A DNA stretch of 64,000 nucleotides from Spisula solida (Eukaryota; Mollusca; Bivalvia; Venerida; Mactridae), in the NCBI GenBank assembly GCA_947247005.1, contig OX365952.1, positions 44,992,722 to 45,056,721 on the forward strand, written 5' to 3'. The notes below the pieces were generated by a model, which was given only the letters and a program-made list of their open reading frames with translations, ran no database searches and was not told the DNA's origin. Each line of letters starts with the position of its first letter. Position 1 is the first letter of the stretch. Of this stretch, positions 35,776 through 48,500 are shown piece by piece. A program made the translations under genes and the position numbers.

Positions 35776-36030
35776 ACACTCAACCACTTTTCTAATTGGT
35801 CACTTTTCAAACCCAAAATACGTTTTTAACTGTGATCATAATGTTTTATGATATTTTGCACCCAAACGTTTTATGCAATTGTCCTAAGACTTAAATCATT
35901 AAAAATCAAAATCACATGCCAAAGTATACATGGTAAGTCATCCGATAAATTTTGCTACCAAATAATATGATCACAGTTTAAGGTATTTCGTGAGTTTGAA
36001 AAGTGACCAATTAGAAAAGTGGTTGAGTGT
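35776..36030. mobile_element. MITE, inverted ACACTCAACCACTTTTCTAA
   Basis: ACACTCAACCACTTTTCTAA continues TTGGTCACTTTTCAAAC and pairs with the right end AGAAAAGTGGTTGAGTGT. About 40 bp of each end are inverted copies; TGTGATCATA and TATGATCACA are further inside. It lies ~300 bp beyond the RHOBTB stop codon, so it may be in that gene's 3' UTR. Confidence 0.85.
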
Positions 36031-36331
36031 TTAGGTTTCCATGAACATCCATCAGTTGTAGCTATCTAGAAGATGGTATGAGTCCGTTACAGCCTTCATA
36101 AAGTGTACATTCATGTACATAAGCTGTGATAAACACAACATTCCATGTTGGGTTCCATGTTGGGGATTGAAAACACAACACAAATCTTGCAGAGTGGTAT
36201 GGGAATGGTTTTAAACAATCCCATTGTTATATCACTTTCACGATGAAAGTATTAGATGACAAAGCAGCGACCACATTGCGAGAAACTGATAGGGAAAACT
36301 ACTGTACGCCATTGCATTTTTTTCATATTTT

Positions 36332-36542
36332 TCAAGTTTCAATAGAATCAAACGGCGACTCGGAAAAATCTTTCTCCTCGATCACAATTCGGCTACGTCG
36401 ACAGAAACACAAACAGCCCGCAGCGCTCGTGCACTGATCCCAGCGTGAAAACTGCTGCTTCTGCTGAATATTCCTCTTTGATTTCTTTGATTTTAGAGAA
36501 AGAGCTTGCATGTGGTCAAAGTAGTTCAACTCTTTCATATAC
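36332..36542 (-). CDS. RHOBTB: RHOBTB terminal exon
   Basis: The acceptor (GTTTGCAG on the - strand) precedes 36542; the stop TGA is at 36334-36332. It encodes (W)YMKELNYFDHMQALSLKS, a basic/Gln stretch (KKSKRNIQQKQQ) and FSRWDQCTSAAGCLCFCRRS. It ends SPFDSIET. The WPP.WY..E junction with the previous exon is a RhoBTB hallmark. The Cys-rich CLCFCRR sits where vertebrate RHOBTB1/2 has KWCFW. I could not identify a polyadenylation signal. Confidence 0.93.
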
Positions 36543-39500
36543 CTGCAAACACACACGAAGAATACCTGTCAATATACAGTACAACTTCTCCAGAGCGACC
36601 CTCTGTAGAGCAATAACTTCTCTACAACAACACCTTCAAAATTTCCCTTAGGTGTGTTTACTCTAAAGTTACCCTCTGCATAGCAATAACCTCTACACAA
36701 TGGCCAGCTCCGAAAAGGTGTTGCTCTACAGAGGTTGTGCTGTATATCATCAACATGCAAGCACTCAACCAACTCTGAGTAAAACAAGTATGATAATCGG
36801 CAAAAGCCTACAGCAATTCCCGCTACTGTTTTCATAAGCAGAGTATTTTGAATACGACAAGCTGTTGTAAAAGCGCTTGTCTAAATCATTGGCTAAGACA
36901 AGACTTTCTCATGGATATTGATATATTAATTATGTGTAAGAAACTTGCTATATATATTCATGTATAAAAACAGGGGGCAAAACTGGTAGGGTACTAACTA
37001 CAAACAACAACATACTCTGGAAGTTTGACAAGATCAACAATTAAATAAAGCAATACTTACCATTCTGGCGGCCATTTGTTCTTCTCAATGAATCGAATAT
37101 TTTCAGGGCTTAACTTGTGAAATAATTTCAAGTATTTCTGACGAATCACCAAGAAATGGTTGCTGAGATATTTGATACACCAGTCACTCAATTTGTCAGC
37201 ATTATGTAACTGAAAGTATAAAATATCACATCATTATCAGGCCCTTCCCCAGGGGCAGAATGTGCTATACCCCAGCGCCTTAAAGCCAGAATCAGCTTTC
37301 CCCCAGCGCCTTAAATCCTAGAATGGTGTCTTTAAACCAGCATGGTGTTAATATTTTGGTCTGTATTTTGTTATTTTAGTGATTATGGCTTGTATTGTGT
37401 GAAATAGTTTTTGAATTAGCCTTTAACTTAAGGATAACCATGCAGTTATCACTTTTGATTTTTTTTGCCAAATTTTAGCCATTCTCATGGATCTGTGTAA
37501 GCTCAAATCCTAGCAATGCCCCAGCGCCTTAAACAAATTCTAGGGAAGGGCCTGATTATCATAAACAAGAGCACCACCGCCTTGTATGTGAAAGTACCCT
37601 TGCTCATCTTTGAGTTAAAATTCTAAGAGTAACAAGGGCAGATACCTCATAGATATAGGTCACAAGATTACCAGCCTTGTCAGTATGGACTCCCATTGTG
37701 ATGTTGCATAACTATCTTGAGTTTCAAGTGAATACCTTTGATAGTCTTTGTAAAATTGACATTTTTGTGTAAAAGTTCAAAGTCAGAAAAGGGGAATAAC
37801 TCTTATATAATGCTTGATAGATTTGTTTTCTCTTGACAGTAGATCAGCACACTCCACAAGTGTATTTACTTTCAAGTTGAAAGCTTTGATAGCTTAGACC
37901 GACAGACACACAGTGACATGTGCGAAGCAATATACCTCATCAATCAAAGATGGGGAGGGGGGCATAATTAGTGTTTGGTAAATAACAGAATAAGATGGTA
38001 AGTTAGTGATGCAGACCAATCAGTGATGAATACTGTAGAACATATACCTGTACAGGTTCCAACAAACGTAACACATCCTCTATAATATCTTCCCCATTTT
38101 TATCTGCATCAGTGAGATCCTGAACAACCTGTGATTCCACAAGTCTGACTAGACGAGGCAAACAAAATCTATTTGCTGCTTCAATAATACCTAAACAGTT
38201 TAATGTAGCACTGTTTGAACATTCTCCTGTGTAGAGAAATTCCCTTATCGCTAAAAATACATCTCGGGAAATCCCTGGTAAAACGATCTAAAAATAGAAG
38301 CACAATAAAGACATTACAAACTTTGTTACTATAACATGTTTTGTAAGATACGATACATTAATTTATCAGAATGACTTTATAAATCAAACATTTCTTTTCG
38401 TACAAAACTTTTAAATAAAACCTTTCTCTTCATACCAATACATGGCTATGTTAAACATACAAGTTTCTCACTTAGAATTTTGCCTCATTTTGTGCTGAGG
38501 TAAGCTAACAATAGAGTCATTGTTTCATAATTAAAGGGCATGAACTCCATTACAAACAAATGACCCTAAACTCTTAAATCTCAACTACACATTCATCAAA
38601 CCAATATAACTTTACATATTAGTTCAAAATTGGTAAATTTTCAGATCTCAGGGGAGAGAACTCTGCTGTTACTGGTAGCATACAAATTCTCACTCCTGTC
38701 TAACTACACATACTAACCAATATTCCTAAAAACTTTAAATATTCCTAATACTGATAGATGAATAATTTAGAGTTACTGTCTATAGAGTTACACACAAGTT
38801 TCTGCTATTAACAGTAATCACGTATTGCCATCAAACAATTCCCAATAATAAACATTGAATAAACATTGAACTAGAAGGTATTTTTACACAAATATGCATG
38901 TTTCACACAAAGGGCCATAACTCTGGCAAAAATTATCCGACCTAAAATTCCTGATAATATGCACAAGGCTAAATACCAAGTATTCATGTAAAGTTTAATT
39001 GAAATCTGACCAATGGTAAAGGAAAACAAGTGCTGACAAAATGCATGACATTATAACATGTAGGCAGGCAGGCGGGTGGGCTGACAGGCGGGCGGGCCGA
39101 TGGGCTGACAGAAGGCAAACACAAAATCAATATGTCTCATAATTACCAAGCAAACATTCATCAATGTTCATGTAGACCAAAACAAAATTAAGATTAGATC
39201 AATAAGTTCAACAGCAATTACTTACAGTCAGTATATGATGTATGTATTTACAGTCAGTATATGATGTATGTATTTACAGTCAGTATATGATGTATGTATT
39301 TACAGTCAGTATATGATGTATGTATTTACAGTCAGTATATGATGTATGTATTTACAGTCAGTATATGATGTATGTATTTACAGTCAGTATATGATGTATG
39401 TATTTACAGTCAGTATATGATGTATGTATTTACAGTCAGTATATGATGTATGTATTTACAGTCAGTATATGATGTATGTATTTACAGTCAGTATATGATG

Positions 39501-42500
39501 AATGTATTTACAGTCAGTATATGATGAATGTATTTACCAGTCAGTATATGATGAATGTATTTACAGTCAGTTTATGATGTATGTATTTACAGTCAGTATA
39601 TGATGAATGTATTTACAGTCAGTATATGATGTATGTTTTTACAGTCAGTATATGATGTAAGTAAGGCCTAAAATAAAATATTGTGTGTTACCCCTTCCAC
39701 TACCTACCTGAAAAAACCCAGCCCTATCCAAAATATTTTATTTTCCAAATTGAAATAATATTTTTTTATGAAAATTGGGAATGAAAATGTTATTTTTGTT
39801 TACAGGCTGTGCCTTTCTAATGACTTGTAAATTTGGTACCTATTTTAAATTTAAGGCTGTTGATTTTCACCTTAGAGTTATTACTAAATTTCATTACAAA
39901 TGTGTATGTCTTGACCAATAACTATTCATTCGGAGACAATTCAACCCACCTACCTAACCATTCCAAACCTGCTTGTGTCAGAAAGGGGAAATAAAGAATA
40001 TTATAAATTCAGCCCAACAACTGGAAGGGGAAACAAAGACTATTTTAAGTTCACCCTAACTACTTACTGAATCTGCAGAAGATTCCATGAAGTTATCATT
40101 GAACATAGCATACATCATCTCACAACGTGCCATCAACAATGGTTTATGTGCTCGTATAGCACCATCATCCACCAGGAACCGTACATCTACAATACAGTAA
40201 CACCAACATTACACATAGCACATTACATCTTTAAGTTACATATAGAGAAATAAAATCAAACAAGACAAAGTCCAGGATTAATGGAAGTTTTGACTTAATT
40301 TACAGGAATATAAACAAATATACATATAGAGAAATTCTAATTTGAAACTCTAGCTTGTAATTAATATGTCTTTTAGTTTAAACTATATATTCACAATCTA
40401 CATGTGTAAAATAATTAGTAAAGAGGAACTACACATCCAGACCAGGGCAGTTTTTCTATTATTTATCTATTCACAATGTAAAACATTTTACATGGATTAT
40501 CATTATTTGGATACAAAGGGAAGTAACTGCTGCAAATTTGAAAACAATCTTAAACAGAGTAGTTTGTCTTGGGACTCAAATTGACTGTGAAAACAAATTC
40601 TTACAGCTTTTATGATCAATCATTCCTGATGGAATTTTTCAGAGCCAGCTTTGTTGTTTCTATTTTATATAGGATTCAGTTGACAGCCTGCATTCACAGT
40701 AGGGGCCAGTTTGAAGTGTAATCAGGAAGTTATTCCCTTTAAATCAGTGCTTATACTACAATTCAGTTTACAAAACCTGTTCTGCATGTTGCCAAGATAC
40801 CAATATTTTACTGCGAATTACAGTTCTAGGGTCCCATCCCAAAACATACTACATACTCTTATATTTATTTTAAAATACAGGAATATGGATAGAGTACTAA
40901 TTATACCTGTCAGTTTTTCCTTCTTCAAGGCTATTTCCCGCAATTTAGCCTTCCTGTATTCTTGAAATTGTTTTTCTACCTCCATATTAAGGTACTCTTC
41001 ACTACCTCGTACATTTGATACCATTAAGGCAAGATCAGACAACTCTAACAAACTACAAGCAACCATAACTTCATCATAACTCTCGTAATCCTCTTTTACC
41101 ATACCAGAGTATAAGAACTCCAGGATATACTGGAAAGCCCTCGGTGTGATCTCATTCCTCACAGTGACCACTGTTTGATACGTGATGTCACCCGGCTTCA
41201 ATGGGTTTTCACATGCTTTGTTTTCCTCAACAGTCAAAAATGCTGAATGTTTCAAGATTGAATAATCCGGGCTTATATTGAGAATATCTGGCCCGACAGT
41301 GTCGGAACTTCGTCGAGTAGAACATTCACCGGACCGTATCAGTTTATTGGTATTTCCATGCGTAGACATTGAACGTTTTAGTGCCCTGTTGGAATTTTCT
41401 GTAACTATAATATCATTGCCTAAAAATAGGTTTTCGAAAACCATGGCACCAACGGCTAGGCAGATCTTGTGGGCCCTAAAACACTGCCCACGTACAACAA
41501 ACACTACATCCCTTTCAGATTGATGATGCAACAAGTTTGACAAGTCTTCCTCCAAAGTCTCCTCAGGAATTTCTATCTTAGGCAAAAGTAACGGAGGCAG
41601 TTTCATTGGTGCTTGTATTTGTGGGTACTGAATTCGCCGTAAAAATGAACTCCAGAATCGAATCTTGCGTTTCTCCACCATAGCAGCACGGATGATGTTC
41701 AAGAACACATCCTCTATACCGTACTTTGTGTAGACGCTACATTCATAGTAAGGTGCTCCAATCTCCTTAGCAACGGCTCTACCTTGCTCCGGTGTGATAA
41801 TATCCTTCTCCTGAACCACTCTGCATGATAAATACAGAACATTATACAGAGTAACAACTCTGCATGATAAATATAGTACATTTTAACATAACAGTCAATT
41901 TTGTCTATATAGACATAGAACAAAAATAGCGTTGTATAACGTCTGACATATAATGAAAGTGACATCACATCGTTTTTATGACTTCATGCAGGTAAATAAG
42001 TACATGTATTAAAAGTAAACAACATACTCTCGCAAAGCAACACTGGCTTAATATATAGTTCTGAGTTTAAATCATGTTAGAATAAAAAAAAATATTCAAA
42101 AGCCGTAGTATACCTTTGTTATACAATGGTTTGTCGTTCTGACCCTTATTATTAACCTCTCAGGCCTACGGCCTCTGTGGTTAATTCCTACGCGTCAGAA
42201 CTCCAAACCATTGTATAACAGCCGGTATACTACGGTTCTTTCATAGTTCATTTCTTAATTATACCGTGGAAATAAATTGACCAGCATGATCAAATCATTA
42301 AATATAGTCATTTCTAGGTCATCTACTAAGTCAAATAATGTAAAATTCATTGGAAAGAATGCAATTCAACCAAACTGTACCTTACTAGGCTATAAAAGGT
42401 GCACTATTTGCTATTATCTATAATCAAAGATGGTCACTTGTTCTAGATGCACATATTGAATCACTCTTGCTACGTACTTGTGATACAATTACTATGCATC

Positions 42501-45500
42501 TGAGCTCTTGACCAAATGATTAAACCATAAACACAGCTATACTTATTTCTTTCAATAAAGTTGAATTGTAGGATACTGACTTGTACATTAATCCTTTATG
42601 TATTTTCTGATAATGTTCATCACGGTACAGGTATCGTAGGTCAGCCTGACATCCTACAACAACAACAGGTGTAGCTGGAGCCCGGCGACGGATCTCTGGT
42701 ATCCATATCTTACGTAAATTGTTCAACGATCGGGGCATGGCCACACTATAACATAGTAGGATGACATCCGCACTGAAAGACAAGAAACAAGACATGTCTG
42801 CATGATTTGATGAAGGTTGGTCAGATATTCAGGGAGATTGCAGACAACATGCACGAAGGCGATATAACTCAGGATTCAAAAACTTGAAATAGGCACAAGC
42901 CTGAAAAACACTGGACCTGCATATTATACTCTTTCTATCTTCAATGATAACAAGCGGTCAGTCAGTCGACCGTTCAGTGTTTTTATTACCAATGTTTATT
43001 TATTGATAAGGCTAGAGTTATCTCCAGCGAGCTAAACTTTATAAGTCCAACTTCCCACTGATTATAGCTTGACACAACAAACACAAACACAGGCAGTATG
43101 CTGTTAAAGTCCGCCCAGGATAATGTGATATTTACAAACATTAATCGGTTTGGTCAATTGTGGCAAAATTGGTTTTACAAATCACTTAAAAAAACAGATA
43201 AGGTCAGTATTGTACTTAAAACATCACTGATAATCATGCACATAATTGTAATCCACCTTTGTGGAATATACCAAATTTTCCCGCCTTTCACATAATCCTG
43301 GGCGCACTATAGATCTACCAGAATCCAAACACTCATTAAACTTGATTGTACAAAATAAAGAGATCATTTTCCCCTGAACGTCAATTCTTTGTAATCTTCC
43401 TTAATTTATAACCAATTTTATTTGTCTGTAAAAACAATACAAAGGTAATTTAGGAAGAGCTAATTTCGTTTTACAATGCCTTACAGAATTGATCAAGTAA
43501 TCAGACACACATGCAGATGAAAACACAAACATAATAAGAGGAAAAGTACAGTATAGTTCAATTTTGAACCCTGAGGCATGACCTTTCCGACTAGTCCATT
43601 TTGGCGGGTAGACTATGATTTGTTACGTTCGGAGGTCATTATGTTATGATAGGATTCTTACAGATATCTGTTTGGACCGAGTTACAATTTAGTGCAGTTG
43701 GCAATGTTCAGAATTCCTAACTTAGAAATCAGTGGTTCGAATTCCCAATTCGCTCAATTTTTAAAATACATTGTTTTAAGTTATTTTATTTTAAAGAGAT
43801 TATAAGTTAACGTGTTTTTTTTTTAATTTTTAAACTTGTCCGTGAAAATGTGTAGATTCAATATGTTTTATATTTCCACTTATAACGATTGTTATAGTGT
43901 ATTCCCAGCCTTACTGACAATATTAATATCATAGTACTTTGATTAGCAGTCATACATTCTACAATATACATGTAACTAATATAGTTTGTCACATATACTA
44001 CACAGTATAGTATTACACGGATTTTGCAAGTTGTGTGCATTTAAAATATAAAATGAAAAATGAAAACATTTTTTGGTGGGATTCGAACTTGCCATGGTTT
44101 GCCAAATTTATTTTCAATGAATCAATCGCTTTACCGTCACGACCACTCAGACACATGAAATAATTGGCCTTAATTGTATTACTTATCTTATTAGTCAAAC
44201 CTATACCAACCTTAATATCGATTAATGATTGAAACCTTAAAAGTGCAGTCACGGCTCAATGCTCGAAATCGAACCATACAAACATGTATTATTACTGAGT
44301 CATCATCAAACTGTGTCATATTTACTGAAATCTGAACGCAAGCTTCTTTAAACAGCGTACAGAGGGAGCATAAATCCAGGCAAACAACACGAGCTATCAC
44401 TGAATTTGATGTGCCACCCACCTCCCAGACTCTAACAGACACTGTGAGTATTGAAAGTTAAGTGTCAGAATTTAATAAAGTGCAAATCACAGTTACTGTT
44501 AAATAGAGGGTAGCTAGAAATGTGTCATGATTATAGGTGTCCAGTGTACTGTTTTATCAAAGCACTTACGAAAATCTTTAACTTACACTCAAATCCCTAT
44601 AATGTTTTTACAACTACAAATAGGGGACAGATATTGTTTGTAGGAGATCATTAACTAAATCACTTTGAATATTTCCATATCCCTTTTCCACAATTTGTAG
44701 CAGTTAAAGAATCATTAAGAATTCAAATTTGGACGTAAATTTATGATTTCGGTAAGTGCTTTGATAAAACAGTACCCAGGTGATTGACATGAAGTGGTAT
44801 GACCAAATATATGATAAGTGGGTACCTGAAATCTAGAAATCCCCAACGGCTAGTTGAAAATACAGCCTGGACATGACCCTTCTGTACACCTTTGAACTTA
44901 AGAGACCTGGGCCTTGAGCTCAACATGTTACCGTATAGCTGGTTATTTCTGCGGGTGTAATATTTTGCATTTTTGTCAAAAAAAGAGTGTTTTTTTCTGA
45001 TGTTTTTAATTTCTGCTGAATAACAAAATGGCAAGGATAAATTTTGCAGTTTTCTTCGTGGTAAGAATAAATTTCTGCGGATAACAGATTTATGCTCGTG
45101 ATTAAATATCTCCATAGTTTCACGCAAACAAATAAAACTGAGATGTTTTAAGGATTAATTCGTAAAAAATATTCTATTGAATCATACCTTGTAACCAAGA
45201 ATCGATATTTGAAATGCTTCGGAATTTTCGGCAATTTACAGCCGATGAAGATTTTTTTGACATCGGCGATTTTATTCGGCTTGATTAATTTTTACGGATG
45301 ATATTATTCTGCGTGGATTTAATTCTGCAAATTGATCCTGGACCGCAGATTGGCAGAAGTTTCCACCCCGCAGAAATAACCAGCTATACGGTATCTTGTG
45401 CGCCCAAATTGTGGTAAAATCTTATGAACTAAATAAAATTCTATTCATGACTTTTGACATCATAGTGTGACCTTGACCTTAGAGCACTGCACTACATATC

Positions 45501-48500
45501 ATCTGGAATGTTAAGTCATTTTAAAATAACATAAGAAGTAACAATATTTAATGCGGGTCATAATAATGATTGTTCGACTTATGACTTCTGACCTCTAGTG
45601 TGACCTAGAGCCTGTTGCCTGCATAACAAAGGGCACTACCAAGTAGCGCTATTGAGCACTTTACTACGTCTATGCAACGACATTAGCAGCTACCAGCAAG
45701 CACTGCTTGCCGAAAAAAATTTGCTAGACGAGCACTACCAAACGCTTTCTTACGCAACAGACTGCTTCGGTAGCTTTTGTTAGTGCTTAAATGCAGTACA
45801 ATAGTGTGCTTCCTGCAAATTTGAATTAAATATAAACATCAATTTATTATAACATTCATAAAGTAATGAAATATACATGTACTAGTATTACGATAAAATA
45901 TATAGTATAGCAGTGGAATCGAACCCTGACAGCCAAATATATAAAGTATGTTCCTACTTATTATAGAACATGTTAACCATTTGGCCACGCTGTCAACTAG
46001 AAAGTAACGCAAGTTTTAAATCTTTATCCATAATCTATCAGAAAATAATGGTAAATATTGTTTCAACCTTAGCAATAATAAAATGGACTGTCCGAGGGTT
46101 ATAATTCAAGGATCATATTTCGAAGGACTGTGTCTATTGCCCTCATCCTTCTTTCCCAGTTACAGATATTGTATTTATTATGCGTGTTTGTGGTTAACTT
46201 AATAAATAATTGATAACATGGATATCAAATATTCGTATGTCGTGATAATTATATCTTAATTAATGATCAGATATCTGTAATTTAATATGTGACAAATTAA
46301 TCACCAATAGATCCACTATAAATATTTAACGAAGGACTAACAGGAATTATCTATCAAATTCCACAGTGAATAAAATTCAGACACAATCTTTTGTCTTTCA
46401 ATTAAAGGTCTACATTACTAGTTGCATGGGTCAGTGGCCTTAAAGCAGAACTAAATATTGTCATTACTATATTCAGGGTTTCTACTGAGATATAATGCCA
46501 AATCCTGAAAATATGAAGCAAGTCTGTGATGGGTGCCATTAGAATGCATCTGTACACCAAAACTCTGTTTCAAACATTGGTCTTTTGTTAAAATCCAGCA
46601 TATGAGACTTCAAATGTCCATAGCTCAGTCAATATTAGGTACTTTTTCATCAAATAACTTTAATTTTCTGCAGAAAACTTCATTCTTTCTAATGCAGCAA
46701 AGATTTCCAGATTTTTCTGGAATTGTAGAACCTCTGATATTTTACATCCATTTTAAATTTTATCACTGTTTGTTTGTTTGGGTTTGACTGAGACTGTGTC
46801 CCATGTGCGTGGTCATTAATGTCTGCTTCCCTGCCAGATTTCCAAATGCCCTCTCACGTGGAGAGAGTTGTGTGATACCATTGGTTCATACAGAACTTTC
46901 AAAAGCACTTTTCCGATTTTCAAGGACAACAATATCGCATTTGTCGCGGCAATTACCATTGCTTATAGACTGTTGAACATGCAATTTTAGTGTCATCAAT
47001 ATTCTTCATCGTAAAAATCGCACTTTGTGATAATTGCATTTGGAGAATAAAACACGCATGTACCATACCTTAAGTCAATTTACTGATCAGCAAGCCGTGT
47101 CAACGGTATTTTTTTTTTGTTTGTCTTAATTCGATATTTCCATCTAATATGTTTGTTTTTTCAAATATTCTACTCGCAGAACATAAATTACAAATCAAAA
47201 GTCATTCGTTTTTTTCAAAATTCAAGTACTTTTCAAAGACTTTTTGGCAGTTTCAAATTCAATAATTTTTCAAGTATTTGGCATCATATTCAAGTACTTT
47301 TCAAGACCTGTGCGAACCTTGAAAACAAGCTCTATAGACTCCTTGGTATATGCCCAGTCAGAGTACAGCACCTGAATGCATGCGACAATTGACTGCTGGG
47401 TCACCAACCAGTTCATTTCTAGTTGGGAGGGAAACACTTTGAGAAATGACCAAGTGCCCTGAGGCCAAGAATTGAACCAGTGACCTCTTGATTCATAGTC
47501 AAGAGCGTCATTCATTTTACAATGGTGACACACTTATAAATCTAAATATAACCTCTGGAACAAATTGATCAAGCATATTACAAATCATCAGCAAACAACT
47601 TTGTTGATGAAAATCCAGTGAATATTTGTATAAAAACAATTAAACATCACATATTTGTTTGACATTTACATAAATATACAAATCTCTTAAGACAATTTGA
47701 AAGTAAAATAATTTTTTATCTCGAGGGCTCGGTGCAAAACTATTGCAACTACATCAATTTATAGAGGCAAGTACAATAGTTTTGCACTGAGCCCTCGATT
47801 TATAAACCATCAAAATGATGTAAAATTCAGAGTCAGCAAAATACTGCTTTGTCTATTGTCTGAAATAGCTTCCATTTATCTGAAGAACCCTAGTGTCTGC
47901 GGTATGATGTTATTGATTTCATACAAAACTCAAACTACACTTTATAATTGTGAAACTACAGAAGTCAGAGAGATAAAACAAACAAGTGTAATGTTACTGC
48001 AGTTACAGTTACAAGTCATAGGGAGGTTTACTCAGTATAGACATATCTAGATGACCTATAGAGCAACAGTGAGTTTCTCTCACCAACCTCCTCAGTATGT
48101 GATGTCCACCATCATATTTGTGACCAAGGCATTAATTAGTTGCAAGATATTACCAACTAACCATTCAACCAACCTATCGGCATCTACCCAACAAACAACC
48201 TGCATTTACCCAACAACCAACCTGCATCTACCCAACAACCAACCTGCATTTACCCAACAACCAACCTGCATTTACCCAACAACCAACGTCCAACATTTAC
48301 CCAACAACCAACCTGCATTTACCCAACAACCAACCTGCATTTACCAAACAACCAACCTGCATTTACCTAACAACCAACCTCCATCTACCCAACAAGCAAC
48401 CTCCATCTACCCAATAACCAACCTGCATTTACCCAACAACCAACGTCCAACATTTACCCAACAACCAACCTGCATTTACCCAACAACCAACCTGCATCTA

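Noticed and set aside
40818..40906. Extension of the RHOBTB large exon (GIISTLSIFLYF...) to an in-frame stop
   Set aside because: A good donor (ACAG|GTATAA) joins in phase to the BTB2 exon at 40186; the extension is intron sequence, though an unspliced truncated form cannot be excluded.
44070..44160. tRNA gene on the - strand
   Set aside because: B-box word GTTCGAATCC and a rough A box are present, but the T stem and acceptor stem do not pair; at best a worn tRNA-derived fragment.
45913..46003. tRNA-Ser/Leu-like gene on the - strand
   Set aside because: It has GGCCAAATGG and GGTTCGATTCC and a plausible long variable region, but acceptor and T stems mispair; not counted as a functional tRNA.
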